Positions 11,541-57,638 are shown, numbered from the stretch's first letter. The stretch: 64,000 bases of DNA from Mesostigma viride (GCA_009746045.1 RPFO01000359.1:1156649-1220648), one strand, 5' to 3'. Notes: generated from the letters alone by a model not told the origin. Made by a program: numbers and translations.

Positions 11541-12581
11541 ATAAACTAGGCCTAAGCTGCTATAGCTTGCCAGGTGATGGCCAGCACACCTGGTGGCACA
11601 TGCTGTCAATGGGAAGCTTTTACTCACCAGTTACGTGCTTGATGATGCCACAGAGACCAGCCAACTGCCTCACACTCATGCAATATGTGTATGGGAAATG
11701 TATAACAAACATATATGGAGGTATTCAAACCCATACAGCCTCTAAAACTTATCACCATCACCCTGTGGCAGGTCAACTGACTGAGGGAAGCATCTAAGAA
11801 TGGTGTTTTAGAAAGGGGCCAGGCCAGGGTCAAGAAAGAGCATGAATAGTGCAAAAAGAATGTGCTACACAAGCTAGAACGTATATATAAATGTCAAACA
11901 TCGATAGGAAAACGATGCTTAAGCTTTACCAGGCATGGATGGCGTTACCTTGGCCCAGCCGGTGGCCGCAAAATGGCGCATTTCGGCACACCAAAGCTGT
12001 GCAGCATGGTCGCTGGATTCGGCGATTTCTGGCCACCCTTGCACGTTTACGACTACTATGTATCATAAAAAGTAAAAAGAAACCGATATATCCTTTAAAA
12101 TACGCCGGAAAGGTATTGCTGTCAACGTTTCTATCGTCCGGCCTGATCGCAGTTTATTCCAGCAAGAACGCTGCCGACACCTATCAAATGGCCCATTTCT
12201 CACCCCAGTATGTTGCTGGGACGCTAACATGTCTTCCTATTAGGTTACGATCGCGTTTCCTGGGGTCAAACAGCTGCGCCATGTCGCTAGACTACAGCAG
12301 GACTGCAGTGGGTACGCGCGATTTCGTTCGGCCATCACCTTCGTCTTCCCTAAAAAGTCCTGATTTACAGCTGGCATTGCATGATGCCACGTGGCAACCG
12401 TTGGGTACTTGGGTACGGGGATTTTTTTATGAGATCCTAGGGTTATAAACTAAGCCTGACTGCAGTTGTTTGGCCTCTAAACTATTGGGAAATGGTTGTT
12501 TGAACTCCATGTTAACAACGCAATTTTTTGCGTTATAACCTCACAACGCAAAAAATTGCGTTATGTAATAACGCGAGTTAA

Positions 12582-13629
12582 TTAATTAATTAACTAACTA
12601 ACTGCAGTCTAATACTCAGGCAACAGTTGCCCGCCATGCGTCCGGGAATAACTTCGTCTATTTGGACGAACAGGTCGGAGCATTGACCATAGCAATTTAC
12701 GGTTTTTGACCTAGAGCTGCCATATCAAACATATTGCCCAGCCTAGAAAAATCATTCCGAAGTTTCATGCGACGATGGTGTTGGTTGCCTTGACCAGTGT
12801 GTCCTCATGTCCACAAGTGCACTTTTCAAGTATTCAAAACAAACAGTTTCCTCCTGGCAAAAAATGGTGGGAAAAAAGACCACGTTCCATTAGAGTATAC
12901 AGTTTTAGCTATGATATACGGAAGACATGCAAGCCAACAAACAAGGCCTGCTGATAGATTTTTCCTACAGAGTAAGACTCTTTTTTCTTCGAATGCCAGC
13001 TGATAGTTAATAACCTCTGGAAAGAGTCCACATCCTGACTGCTTCGATACACGACTCTTCAGGCGAGGCCCTAAGGTTCCAGGGCCATCCGCGCCTGACA
13101 GTTCTCAGGGCTGATTCCGCCAATCCGCCAAACAAATGATGTCTCCCTAAGTCGAACCCACAGAAGCATCCGGCCATCTTCCACAAAATACACTCTTTGC
13201 AACTTCTGGATGGACCAGTCAGCCCTGCCTCTTAGCCCAAGCAGGATGCATGAGCACCAGGAAGACAGGTCACAGAGATAGGGATTGCTCCCCAAGGTAG
13301 TCATCGACGGGGCCAGCAGGACAGGACAAAAAAGCCTGGACCGTCAATTTACAGGGAGAGTCCGCCAGCAAGGCATGGCCAATGAGCAGCGCCACACCAG
13401 GTTGACTTAGCAGCAATCAACTAAGGCTGATCCGCCACATGTGCATGACACTTATGCGGCCGGATGGATTTGCCAGGCGACCACTTAACACCGATGCCAT
13501 TGCAAAGATAGCTGCCTCTGGTCACACATGAAAAGCAGCTGGCTGTCCTGCTAGCAAACACGGGCGCCTGTGATTCCCTGTAAACAGGGCCACACTTGTG
13601 CACAGCTCCAAGGAAGGGCTGCCATGAGC
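12582..13629. other. gene-free stretch downstream of Rab8
   Basis: Holds the right part of the interrupted LINE tail (TTAA units to about 12595) and sequence without recognisable genes. The part next to 13629 would be the Rab8 3' UTR. A TGTAA-type poly(A) signal on the minus strand at 13349-13353 is possible but unproven. Confidence 0.4.
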
Positions 13630-14280
13630 TTAAGCACTGCCGCAGCAGCCTCCAGACTCAGGCTTTTTCTTGTTATTTTTGGCATTGGCCTTCCCTTTTT
13701 CAAGCTTGACTGCAACGCTCTCCTGCCGAGTCGCCTCTGCCATTTCTGCCACCCTTGCCTTGATATCCCTGGCGATGGTGCAGAAGGCCTTGTCAACGTT
13801 AATGTTGCTTTTCGCACTCGTTTCGAAAAACTGGATGCCGAATTCGTCGGCCAGGGCCTGCCCTCGGCTCGTCGGAACTTGCCGTTTGTCCTCCATGTCA
13901 CATTTGTTGCCGACCAGGATCTTGTTTACACTATCCGAAGCATGCTGCTCAATATTCCGGATCCAACTCCTGACATTGTTAAAGGACGACTCGTCCGTAA
14001 CATCGTATACCAGCAGGATCCCCATGGCTCCGCGGTAATAGGCTGTCGTGATGGTTCGGAAACGCTCCTGGCCTGCCGTGTCCCAAATTTGCAACTTGAT
14101 CCTCTTTCCATCAAGCTCCACTGTCCTGATCTTAAAGTCAATGCCAATGGTCGTGATGAAACTCGTAGAAAACTGGTCATCGGAGAAACGCAATAGAAGG
14201 CAACTCTTCCCCACACCACTGTCCCCGATCAGAAGTAACTTAATAAGGTAGTCATAATCTTGGCGCGGTCGGGACGCCAT
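13630..14280 (-). CDS. RAB8: Rab8/RABE-type small GTPase
   Basis: A 216-residue single-exon Rab GTPase that would switch between GDP and GTP forms to direct post-Golgi vesicle traffic to the plasma membrane. All G motifs are present: GDSGVGKS (19-26), the switch I effector segment TTIGIDF (43-49), WDTAGQE (66-72), NKCD (125-128) and ETSAK (153-157). The hypervariable tail ends GGCCGSA, with a Cys-Cys pair (212-213) for geranylgeranylation. The [24 protein letters not shown] stretch, given here only as a family marker, separates Rab8/RABE from Rab1/RABD. The ATG at 14280 gives the normal family length. It is transcribed away from the KEA gene 1.16 kb to its right. It has no intron, unlike the two large genes here. 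Confidence 0.95.
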   Translation of the reverse strand: MASRPRQDYDYLIKLLLIGDSGVGKSCLLLRFSDDQFSTSFITTIGIDFKIRTVELDGKRIKLQIWDTAGQERFRTITTAYYRGAMGILLVYDVTDESSFNNVRSWIRNIEQHASDSVNKILVGNKCDMEDKRQVPTSRGQALADEFGIQFFETSAKSNINVDKAFCTIARDIKARVAEMAEATRQESVAVKLEKGKANAKNNKKKPESGGCCGSA

Positions 14281-15442
14281 TCCTAGACTTTGGCCGAGGT
14301 GTGCCCTAAGGGAAGTTCACGGTCTTCAAGGCGCTAACGCCAAAGCCAATAGGGCCTCCTAGGATGACGCCCGTATGTGAAGAAAAAAGCCTGTGATCAT
14401 CACCAGAAAAGAGGGATTCAACCCTGGCGCGCTTGCAAGAAGCCAGCTTCGCACTCCATGGCTTTCCCCAACATGCAATGCTTCGCCTCGGGCGTGACGT
14501 GCTTAACTTTGCCCCACTACGAGAGGCGAAAACGCTTCTAATCACGAGAAAAGAGGAGTCCTTGGCTAGCGACCCCGCAGCTCTCCACGTTCCTACCACG
14601 CCTCAAATTCTAACGGCCACCAGCAGGCGCAAGCTTGTCAACGGGCTTCGTGCTCGGGCTCCTGCTTCGTTGGCCATAGAAGTTCTTTTTGCCAGAAGCC
14701 TCGCATGGCCTCGCCATCCACGAAGGTGCCATCAGGCCCGAGCGTGACAGGGGGACGGATACCGAGGCAACGGCCGGGTACGTGCCGGGTGCCGGTTCCG
14801 CGGTCCAACAAGCGTCAACGGTCGTCGGGGAGTAGCCGCGAATAGGGGAGGGATTTGACTCCAGGCGACACGCCTTCGTGGCAATGGGTAAGCCAATTAT
14901 GATCGGACAGCTGGGGGTGTCGTAGCTCCGCCACATGGCGCGCAGCTGGGCGGTGGCATTTTGGCCATAAGGAAGAGGCAGGTGATAGCAGTTACTCACA
15001 TTGTGGGCAATAAGCAAAACGTGATCTCTGCAGTCGGCACGAATTATTGCGAGCTCGGGGAATAAATTGGAACCTAATTACCCGCTTAGTGCAAGGCTAC
15101 GCCATTCCCTACGATGATTTTCACATAATTGCTTCCAAAATGCACAGACTTACAGCTAGTGTCATATTTTACGGTGGATAATGAAAACGCGGCTTTCCAA
15201 GTGGCGCGGTGCCCGAAAATGTTAGTGCCGTCAGCGTGGGTATGTCTAGGTGAATTGAGCAGCAAGATAGGAATGCGACATTTTTGAACCGAGGGCCAAA
15301 ATGAAATGGAGTGCGTGATCGTTCCGCGCATGTCAAATCGTCGGGGAAGCCGCCTGCTCCCTGACGTGGTCAGGACAAAAGGCTACAAAGCGGGACTCGA
15401 TAAATTGCCGTCGAGGCTAATAAGTTGTATTGAATTCCCATA
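14281..15442. promoter_or_regulatory. shared upstream region between divergent Rab8 and KEA genes
   Basis: 1.16 kb between two divergent start codons must hold both promoters unless one gene has a further upstream exon. No convincing TATA box or paired motif was identified. The short frames here do not resemble proteins. Confidence 0.4.
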
Positions 15443-48306
<32,864 letters not shown>

Positions 48307-50858
48307 GGTTGTGATGTACCTTTGCAAGTAAATATAGGAGACATCGGCAGGTACGCGGAAGGGTACATATGTGCGGACTACTATGATGTCGAGTCTGCAG
48401 CAGATGGGATGTTGTCACGTATAGAGGTAGGTGTATAGAGGTGCATTTAACGGGGAGCATGTAAGGTAGGTTGCGGATGAGTACTGCGAATAAAGTGGTC
48501 AGTAGGTATATGTGCCACTGCCCACTGGATATCGACACTTGTTGTCTGATGGATAAAAGATATGAGGAACCCGCCCAACAGCGCGGCAGGCATGCATGAA
48601 AACTGCATCAACAAATAGGTAAGCCCAACTGCCGATAGGTACAGCCCACAGCCTTGTGGTGAATTGGTCATAGGTTAAACAGATTATGTCAAGTGTCTTT
48701 AATCAAGACGTAATCCGGTGCATATAATTCATGGCAGCAGCTCGTGTCAGCTATATGTGGCAGTTGGGTTGTAGCTCTGCCATGATGTCATGGGACTGGC
48801 TACGCTTGCGTAGGTACTTGCTGCTCAGGGGGATGCAGTGACCCTGCCAGGGAGTCATGCTTCAAGTTCCCTTGAGGTATTGGTGTGTGGGAACAGAAAG
48901 TTTGGGAAAGGTGCTTATTATACTGTGGAGAGTGGAGGAGCCACTGGCCGCATGATGGATGCCGCTTGCCATGCATCCTTCATCGTGTCCCTGTGCGTGT
49001 CACGCGATGTGTGACATGCACAGCTCGTGCCTGCCTCCATCGCAAATATGGCACCACCTAGAGTAACAACGCGTTGCAGCTTCTGCGGAATGTACTTGCT
49101 CTTACCCTTGCGTTGACACATTCCTCGGCTAGTAGCATTAGCGGCCGTCCAGTGAGTGTAGCATATAATAGCGCCCATCTCACCTAGTTGGATTATTTGT
49201 CACATACTGCAGTATGGCTCGTATGTATGGCTTGTTCTGCATGAATACCACCTACTTGGACTACTTGTCGTATACTGCAGTATGGCTTGTTCTGCATGCT
49301 GCTGTCTTCTCCCATCCTATACATGCTCCAGACCTACTAAGCCAGACAGTTTGACTATTGGTGCCTGTGCACCGGTAACGTAAACAGATGTGGCTTCATT
49401 TCCTGTATGCCTGGTTGCGTGTTTGCCACTCCCGACATCGACGGCCTGTATGAAACTGGCCACATACGTGGTATCAGTTCCCTTACCATTGTATATGCGG
49501 CTTTCTTCCGCGTTTGCTTGAACCGGCAGGCATGCATCGATGATGACGCGTCACCTGCAAGGCAGCAAACCCCTTGCAAGCTCTCTATGTGACCCAGGCG
49601 TTGTCTGATTAGGCCATCAAAGTGGTATAGTCTCTGGCAGACAAACTGGCCTCATGCAGAATGGTACCATGGCAGAATATCTGGGATACTTCACACCGGT
49701 GCCGTGGTGACCCTACGTTTAAGGCACATGGCCTCCATGGGTAGCCGCCGGTTACAGTACGGCAAGCGATGCGGGCATCCATACCGGCAGAGCTCGTCTA
49801 TAGTCGTAAACTTGATGCAATGCTTTTAAGGTCTAGAAAGGACGAGTAAGGGGCTGGAAGGGTCGAGTAAGATCTATCCTTTCTGCTTGGGTGTTAGGCT
49901 AGCTGGGACCTACCTCACTCCACACCTTAGATGAGGGAGTTATCTTATTAGGGCGATTCAGAGAAACCAACCAGGTGCTTTTGAAGCAGCTAACAGTGGG
50001 GGGCTGGATTTGATGCATGGGTCAGTGCAGAAAGGCCAAGCATGCTATGTAACATACAGTCATGGATTTCTGGTCAAGAGCTCTAGTTCTAGTAATGTTG
50101 ACATCGGCTGTCTGCTGTCAGATGCAACCGATGAGGCCCACGATTCTGGTTCTTGCGACCCTCAGGAGATCTTGTATGGGAATCATGTTGAGGTATTATC
50201 GTATTATTAGAGCAACCTCGTCGAGTGCGCACTACTTCCTTGTTGGGTACAGCCTGGGTCGAAGGTTCCTTGATTACCCACGTGACGCAGTCACGAGCCT
50301 ATATGGATTAAGGGGCCACGCTGGTCGCCGGTCAAAAACGGCCATCCAAAAGTGATCATATCTTATTCTCCAGATTTTTGGCCAGCATGCGCTAGCTGGT
50401 TCAGTGTCTCACAGATACTATATTGGTATCTATCTATAAAAAACTTGGCTTTGGTTATGTTTAATTGGGTGCCGGCCTTTACTCTGATGTAAGTATATAT
50501 ATAATTTTCAATAATTATAACTTTCTTGTAATTATTTTTCTAAATGAGATAAGCATAGTACTCCGTGGCATGCCCGTACATGAGCATGACACGTAAGTAC
50601 TTATCGATCAATATCTATCAAGTGAGATCGCCATGTATTCCTGAACGCATGCATGGCGTTCCTGGATGCATGCATGTGATATGGGGATATGATGTTTGGT
50701 TCCCACCACTTAGTTGGGCTGGTACCCCCCAGCGTGGTGAGGCAAATATAGAAAAAGGTGCTATTTATGACCTATATTTATTAAAAATGACCTATATTTA
50801 TTAAAAATGACCTATATTTTCCCTAGGACTACGAGCAAGCCAAATGTGACTAAACCAT
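48307..50858. other. gene-free stretch after KEA
   Basis: 2.5 kb of mid-GC DNA. The first ~250 bases hold AG-GTA segments (for example CATCGGCAG-GTACGC near 48350) that may be weak copies of the exon 16 end. A LINE-type hairpin, CACGTGACGCAGTCACGAG, stands alone at 50279-50297. No protein-like frame was recognised. Confidence 0.5.
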
Positions 50859-52826
50859 TGAATTGAATTGAATTGTAACATAACTCCGTTGGGAGTATAT
50901 GTAGCACATAGCCCAGAGAAGGGGCATATGGCCTATCATACATTCTAAGCGACTTCCTGCAAGGGTGGGCATGTAAACAACACTTGCTCTAGGTGCACTA
51001 GGGCACCTGCACCACCAAGCTAAGGGGAGCCTGTAATAGGTGGGGAAGATCAGCACAGCTATACAAAAGCTAGGGCATGGCTTCTCAGCAGGGAGTGACC
51101 CCCTGCATGGGCACTGCATAATTAAATAAAGCTAGGTATCATCTGGAGGGTGGCTCATCATAGGCACACATGTACATGACTAAAAAGGCTAGGCTCAGCT
51201 GGTATAGTGCCTGTAGTAGGCGGGCATGTACAAGGCCACTGTCTATCTATTCTACACTACTGCTGCTGTATTCCCCTACTAGGCTGGGGCTGCCGGAGTC
51301 GCTGGGGCCGCGGTGGTCGAGGGGGTCGCGTGCCAGGGCTTGTGGCCGACGTAGATGGCCGCCCCCTTCCAGTACACCGGCTGGCCCGCCTTGGTCTGCC
51401 GGAGCTGGAGGTAGGTTGGCCATAGCTCCCGTCGCCGTTGTTGCTGCGCCAGGGTCAAGTCGTCGTCCACGGTGAAGGGAGTGTTCTCGAGCCGCTTGCG
51501 GCGTCTGAGAAACGAAATCTTGTCCGCTGGGCTGTCAAAGATGAGAAGAAGCGGAGGCGCCCCTGCCTTACCCCGCGCGCGGGGGAGGCGGTGGGCGGTC
51601 AGCTTAATCTCACCAAGGAGGCCCATGCGTGCAAGGATTTTGCTCTCAAACGCACGTGCAAGCTTCTCGGAATTCTCACCTTCCACCAGGTCGAAGTTCT
51701 TGAGGATGGCGTTGAGGCTGCGCTTGGAGAGCTCGGCCTCCTCGCGGAGGTCAAGCGTCTGCCGCTGGAGCTGGGCTGCGACGGCGGAGGTGGTGGAGGT
51801 GGTATGTTGCTTAGCATGTCCGCCCAGGTGGTGATGGGAGGAGCATCGCCGGCCAGGCCAGCCGGGGCTGGCTTGGCGGCAATGTCCTTCACCGCCTGGG
51901 TGGTGAGGCCTGCGGTGTTCTGCAGAACCTCGATAGCGATGGCGTTGTGCTGGTCGATGTCACGGAGCTGGGCGGTGATGGTGTCGGAGGTGGAGGTGGT
52001 GGCGGTGGAGGAGGCGAGGAGGGTGGAGGTGGCGGTGGAGATGGTGGAGGTGGCGGTGGAGAGGAGGGGAAGCTCGGCAGTCAGCGTGCCGCCTATGGCC
52101 GCCACATCTGCCGCGATGGGGGCCACGTGCTGCTCGAGGGCCTCCTTAAGGAGTGAGCGGATGGAGGATTCGGTTAAGGTGGTGGTGAGGGGCTTGGGGG
52201 GCCAAAGCTCCCCGATGGAGCGTCCAAGGAGGGAAAAGAGAGCGAATCGCTGGAGGTGGGGGCGGTGGAGGCTGGGGAAGGGGTCGAAAGTGGGGGGACG
52301 ATTCCGGCGAGGATCAAAGAGGCGACCTTGGATGAAGAGCTGCTTGCAAAGTGCAAGAAGTGAGGTGTGCGTTCCAAAGAACACGCAGACCAGGATGCGT
52401 TCTTCGGTAAGCACGTCAAGGAAGCCGGGCTGGCTGGCTTCGGCGGAAAAGTCGAGCTCTACCCAACTCGGCTCGGCAGAGCGACTGCGCTTGGGTTCTG
52501 ACAGGCGACGCTGCTGGCGAGGCGGGCGCAGCAGGGGGCTGGACGACCACTAGAGCTTGGCTAGTGGCGCCGCTGCCTTCTGGGCCGGTGGGCGAAGCTG
52601 CAGCCGGTCGAGCTGCAGACGTATTTTCATTGCTGAGCGCAGCCGCCAGGCTGCGTTGCGTCGAGAGGCGTTTGCTCATCGTATATTGCGTAATAGCTTC
52701 GGAAAATTATATCAGCATGTGCGTCGTAGAAAGACGCGCCGATTGTGATTTTCACGGCTAAATTCGGTGCTCAAACGTGAAAGTCATGAGCTCCGCCGTC
52801 AGCCATGGCTACCTCGTGGCGCTCGT
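50859..52826 (-). mobile_element. half-LINE copy F with complete 3' UTR
   Basis: Minus strand: 5' leader from 52826, ORF1 ATG at 52679, ORF1 stop at about 51279, then the 3' UTR to four or five CAATT units at 50859-50880. The 3' UTR is almost identical to the copy at 3.77-4.21 kb, in inverse orientation. Confidence 0.8.
51279..52679 (-). pseudogene. ORF1 of half-LINE copy F (several frameshifts)
   Basis: The N-terminus starts MSKRLSTQRSLAAALSNENT. The middle frame (52414-51599) runs ~270 residues with FFGTHTSLLALCKQLFIQGR, LFSLLGRSIGELWPPK and WADMLSN motifs. The C-terminal frame (51686-51279) is intact: GENSEKLARAFESKILARM, AHRLPRARGKAG, DDDLTLAQQQRRRELWP and YWKGAAIYVGHKPW. At least two indels separate the parts. 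The domain content is that of copy E. Confidence 0.75.
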
Positions 52827-54062
52827 TCGACTAAACCATATGAGTAGTTAAGTGAGACGTCTCACAGTACGACCATGCATGTTAAGTGAGTAGTAGTTGT
52901 CTCACATAACATTCCCATTTCCCATATAATCCCAACCCTTACCTCTAAATTAATTAGCACGTAGACTGCGTCACGTGGGTATACCAATAAACGATCAACC
53001 TTCAACCTATACACAATGAGAAGGAGGGAGGGCGCCCTAGGCTTCTCTCCCTGCCCCAAATGGGCAGCGAGCCACAGAGGGCTCTCTCCGCATCATGAAC
53101 TGAGGATGGAATACAGCAAGAACTTTATATAGGCTGATGCCAAGCTGATGCTATATCACACCGGCCTTGCCCACTACAAACTGGGCCAAAGCAAGTGTAA
53201 TTATAATTCAAGAAGCTTGCCACCAATTTCCAGGTCAATCTGAGCTAGTTGGGCCGCAATACTTTATGTTTATAGCTGCCTGGTGCACCCTGCATGCCTG
53301 GTGACAACATGGCAAAAGGGACTGCACCGTAAGCACATTAATATTCCTAGGCCGGCCCGCCCCCTGCAAGTTGGCCAGAGCCAAACAAATGATGCATGCT
53401 TCAACATAACAACCACCAAAGTTTTTAATACATCAGCTAGCTTATGAGCAGGTGCGACCATTAATAATTTGTGGGAGTCACACCTACGTAGCTCACACCA
53501 ACTCAGTATATGATGGATAAAAGAGGCATTTTTAATGGCCATAAGCACCTGATCCTTGTCATCTAGGAAGCCCAAGTCATGTTCCATGGAAGCTAAACAG
53601 GTGGGGAGCAGATAAGGAGCTCACAAATACAGAACCTTACCTACAAAACCTTAATGTTTTCCAGCATGCTGAAGAGCCACCAGGCGTTCATGAGCTTGAC
53701 AGCTCCTTGCAGCTACTGATGCGCTCCGCTCCCGCCCATGGACTGAGGCAGAGCTCTAGGGTCATTGACTACGCAATATAGAATGTCTACAATATAAAAA
53801 CGTCCATAAAGCAAGCGTTGCAAAAAACTGATGATTACCCGATCGATTCTTGGTAGCTACATACGCAGCGCAAGGCACTGCAACCGTTCAAACCTTCGGA
53901 TTAATTCGGAAATCTCAGTGATAGCGCAACCGCAACAAGTGGTTAACAACATAGGAAGAACTACCCGGAAACACGCTAAAAGCTTCATTTCAGGAAAAAA
54001 TTGAGTGCAAAAACAGATTGGGCGGTGACGTGTGGCAAATGAACGTACCATGGCCGGCATGA
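52827..54062. other. gene-free stretch with one LINE 3' end
   Basis: A hairpin on the minus strand (52958-52977) with an AT-rich tail marks a LINE-like 3' end whose body would extend to the right. No coding part was recognised there. The rest is unassigned. Confidence 0.45.
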
Positions 54063-54134
54063 ATATCACAATCGACACGTCTTTCTACGACGCGCATGCT
54101 GATACAATTTTCCGAAGCTATTACGCAATATTCG

Positions 54135-55581
54135 ATGAGCAAACGCCCCTCGACGCAACGCAGCCTGGCGGCTGCGCTCGGCAATGAAAATACGTCTGCA
54201 GCTCCGGCTGCAGCTTCGCCCACCGGCCCAGAAGGCAGCGGCGCCACTAGCCAAGCTCTAGCTAGTGGTCGTCCAGCCCCCCGCTGAGCCCGCCAGCTCG
54301 CCAGCAGCGTCGCCTGATGAACCCAAGCGCAGTCGCCCTGCCGAGCCGCGAGCTGGGTAGAGCTCGACTTTGTCGCCGAAGCCAGCCAGCCCGGCTTCTT
54401 TGACAGGTTTACCGAGGAACGCACCCTGGCCTGCGTGTTTTTTGGATCGCACGCCTCGCTTCTTGAACTGTGCAAGCAGCTCGATTCATCCAAGGTCGCC
54501 TCTTTGATCCTCGCCAGAGGCGTGCCTCCACTTTCGACCCCTTCCCCAGCTTCCGCCGGCGGCCCCCACCTCCAGCAATTCGCTCTCTTTTCCCTCCTTG
54601 GATGCTCCATCGGGGAGCTTTGGCCCCCCCAGCCCCTCAGGCCCTCACCACCACCTTGACCGATCGAATCCTCCATCCACTCACTCCTTAAGGAGGCCCT
54701 CGAGCAGCACGTGGCCACCATCGCTGCAGAAGTGGCGGCCATGGGCAGCACGCTGACTGCCGAGCTCCCCCTCCTCTCCACCATTTCCACCGCCACCTCC
54801 ACCCTCCTCGCCTCCTCCACCGCCACCATCCCCTCCTCCGCCGCCATCACCGCCCAGCTCCGCGACATCGACCAGCGCCTAAAGGAAAATCCAATCGCTA
54901 TCGAGGTCCTGCAGAACACCGCAGCTAGGCCTCACTGCCCAGGCGGTGAAGGGCGTTGCCGCCATGCAAGCCAGCCCCTGCTGGCCTGGCAGGCGATGCT
55001 CCTCCCATCACGACCTGGGCGGACATGCTTAAGCAACATACCACCTCCACCACCTCCGCCGTCGGCCGTCGCAGCCCATGCAGCTCCAGCAGCAGACGCT
55101 TGACCTCCGCGAGGAGGCCGAGCTCGCCAAGCGCAGCCTCAACGCCATACTCAAGAACTTCGACATGAAGGAAGGTGAGAATTCCGAGAAGCTTGCATGT
55201 GCGTTTGAGAGCAAAATCCTTGCCCGCATGCCGGCCTTCTTGGTGAGATTAAGCTTACCGCCCACCGCCTCCCCCGCGCGCGGGGTAAGGCAGGGGCGCC
55301 TCCGCTTCTTAATTCTCATCTTTGACAGCCCAGCGGACAAGATTTCTTTTCTCAGACGCCGCAAGCGGCTCGAGAAGACTCACTTCACCGTGGACGACCA
55401 CTTGACCCTGGCGCAGCAACAACGGCGACGGGAGCTATGGCCGACCTACCTCCAGCTCCGGCAGACCAAGACGGGCGAGCCGGTGTACTGGAAGGGGGCG
55501 GCCATCTACGTCGGCCACAAGCCCTGGCACGCGACCCCCTCGACCACCGCGGCCCCAGCGACCCCAGAAGCCCCAGCCTAG
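54135..55581 (+). pseudogene. ORF1 of half-LINE copy G (several frameshifts)
   Basis: It opens MSKRPSTQRSLAAALGNENT; the frame shifts near 54280 and several times to 54700. The segment 54711-54950 reads AEVAAMGSTLTAELPLLSTI in frame. The C-terminal part (55078-55581) keeps LDLREEAELAKRSLNAILKN, FLRRRKRLEKTHFTV, TLAQQQRRRELWPTYLQ and YWKGAAIYVGHKPW. It carries several N-proximal lesions. Confidence 0.75.
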
Positions 55582-55608
55582 GGGAATACAACAGCAGTAC
55601 TGTAGAAT

Positions 55609-55864
55609 CAAGGAGACAACCAGCGCAGGCCAGAAATCGGGAGACTGAATCCGGACCATGGTAGCTCGAGCCTGCCGTTATCTTGTCCGCGTGTTCGAGT
55701 CGTTCAGGATGATGAAGATGAATGGTGATGGAAATGTGTATCCTTGTGCATTGAAATTATGGCTGGCGTACGTGTAGAGCGACTAGATGACCGAGACGGT
55801 GGGGCCGGAAACAGCATGCTTGATCAGGGCGTGTGTTTTGAGCCTAACTGGCCGGGAGTGTCTA
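55609..55864 (+). mobile_element. 256-bp insertion in the copy G 3' UTR, possible SINE
   Basis: Flanked by a 7-bp direct repeat GTAGAAT (55602-55608 and 55865-55871); the uninterrupted 3' UTR in copy D confirms the insertion. A GTTCGAGTC at 55693-55701 fits a pol III B box. A weak A-box-like TGGTAGCTCGAG is at 55659. It lacks a clear A-rich tail, so the SINE call is tentative. Confidence 0.4.
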
Positions 55865-56305
55865 GTAGAATAGTTAGAGTGTTAGACCGTGGCCTTGTAC
55901 ATGCCCGCCTACTACAGGCACTATACTAGCTGAGGCCTAGCATTTTTAGTCATGTACATGTGTGCCTATGATGAGCCACCCTCCAGATGATGCCTAGCTT
56001 TATTTCATTATGCAGTGCCCATGCAAGGAGTCACTCTCTGCTGAGAAGCCATGCCCTAGCTCTTGTATAGCTATATGATGATCTTCCCCCACATGACATG
56101 CTCCCCCTTAGCTGGGCATAGCGTGATAGATCATGCGGGTGCAGGTGCCCTGGTGCCGGCACCTAGAGCAAGCTAGTGTTGCTTACATTCCCACCCTTGC
56201 AGAAAGTAGCTTAGAATGTATTATAGGCCATATGCCCCTTCTCTGGGCTATGTGCTATAGATACTCCCAACGTAGTTATGTTCCTAAGTAATTAATTAAT
56301 TAATG

Positions 56306-57638
56306 GCCGGCATTACTAGTATTTCCTACCCATGCGCTCAAGGAAAGCCAGTCATCCATGGAAGGCAATTCAGTTGGACGCGGACGGATCGGGCAGGCCT
56401 TCGCGGTATCTGAAATGACGGGAAATTACCGCGGAGCGAAGGTGCATACCTTAATTTCACAGTTAATCCCATTTGTCATCACTTCTTCAGTCCTGCATAA
56501 AAATCCAAGAACCTTAATTTCTTCCGTCGCGGGAACACATTCTAGATCGCGGCCTGGTCTTCGGATTACGGCGACCCCGTGCAAATCTGTAACAACCGGC
56601 GCGAATTTTTTTGGCGCGAAATAGGGACCGGGCCGTCCACGTTACGATAGGTTACCCGGACGTACGATGATACCCGGGGGCCGGGCCGCCGGGGTTACAC
56701 GTCGCCCCCAAACTTCGGCGTCGGGATTATTAATCTCGGCGTCGGGAACGTAACCTTATCAAGTAACTGGACCACAGTCCGCGGCTGTGGCGCCGTGGCA
56801 TATTTCGCAGGCCACCCTTACATATGCTTGGAATATGCGCAAATTCGGTGGATGGATGGATGCCGGATGGGTTACAGTTTGACGTGCGGTTTCCCTGAAA
56901 TCCTACAACCCTGTTTATATCGTACCATCGTAGCCGCAGAGTCGGGTGTTTTGTGCCAGGATCCACCGTGCAACATTGTAGAAGCCAATTGAAATGCTCA
57001 AATCGCATAAACTCTTCACACCCTTCCAAAATTAATTGGCCTCGCAAACTCTTCGCCAGATAATATCTATATCCGGGGGATGGGTGTGAGTGGTAACAGC
57101 TGGTATCATGTCAGCGGTGAGGCATAATACCAACGTCTGACACGCATGCACGCCCCACGCATGTGCAGTTGTGCACGCGCATATTGTGCTGTACACGAGT
57201 GGAGTGTACAAGAGTGTACATACGCGGCTCGACGGCCAGTACCGGTATGTAAGATCGTTGCAACTACGGGTAGCAAACGCCAGTGCTCCGTGGCCTTGGC
57301 AGTTGGCAAATGGCAGCGCGCCGTGTAGGAAACTAGGAATGACTGGACAGTCGACGACTGCACGACTGGACCCTAATAAACTGCTTGCGCGAGGAGGTCA
57401 GCAGGATTACAAGCGATCAAAATATTGAAACGAGATTGAGATCCATGGTAGCATTATGGTTGTTAAAATGGCCACAATATCATGCACGCCGTGCCATTTC
57501 CCCCGCATAACTTGTTTCTTATTAGGCACATCTGCGCTCTTACATGGTAGGTAAGGGCACCACATTTGGTACCCATGGTAGCTTTCTGTTACTAGTTGCT
57601 TTGACACGACATAGCGGGGTGGAAGCATTCGAAGCGAG
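56306..57638. other. gene-free stretch upstream of the 57.6-kb gene
   Basis: 1.3 kb with no recognised coding sequence. A short inverted repeat, GGCGCGAAttttTTTGGCGCG, near 56598-56620 is the only structure noted. The right part probably holds the promoter of the gene that starts at 57639. Confidence 0.45.

Larger units (their letters stand above)
9107..12577. mobile_element. TTAA-flanked transposon with inverted terminal repeats, carrying a nested LINE
   Basis: Both ends begin CTCGCGTTA (inverted), and a subterminal AACGCAATTTTTTGCGTT palindrome follows each. The right end has two such palindromes. The element is flanked by TTAA (9103-9106 and 12578-12581), the target duplication typical of piggyBac-like elements. 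It sits inside a LINE's (TTAA)n tail. A minus-strand LINE occupies 9779-11540; the remaining ~1.7 kb has no transposase frame that I recognise, so the carrier is probably non-autonomous. Confidence 0.7.
54063..56305 (+). mobile_element. half-LINE copy G with 3' UTR and (TTAA)n tail
   Basis: Plus strand: short leader from 54063, ORF1 from ATG 54135 to the stop at 55581, then the 3' UTR to 56280 and TTAA units to ~56303. The 3' UTR is interrupted by a 256-bp insertion at 55609-55864. Confidence 0.8.

Noticed and set aside
13570-14196. 208-residue plus-strand frame opposite Rab8
   Set aside because: Antisense shadow of a well-conserved GTPase with no homology of its own.
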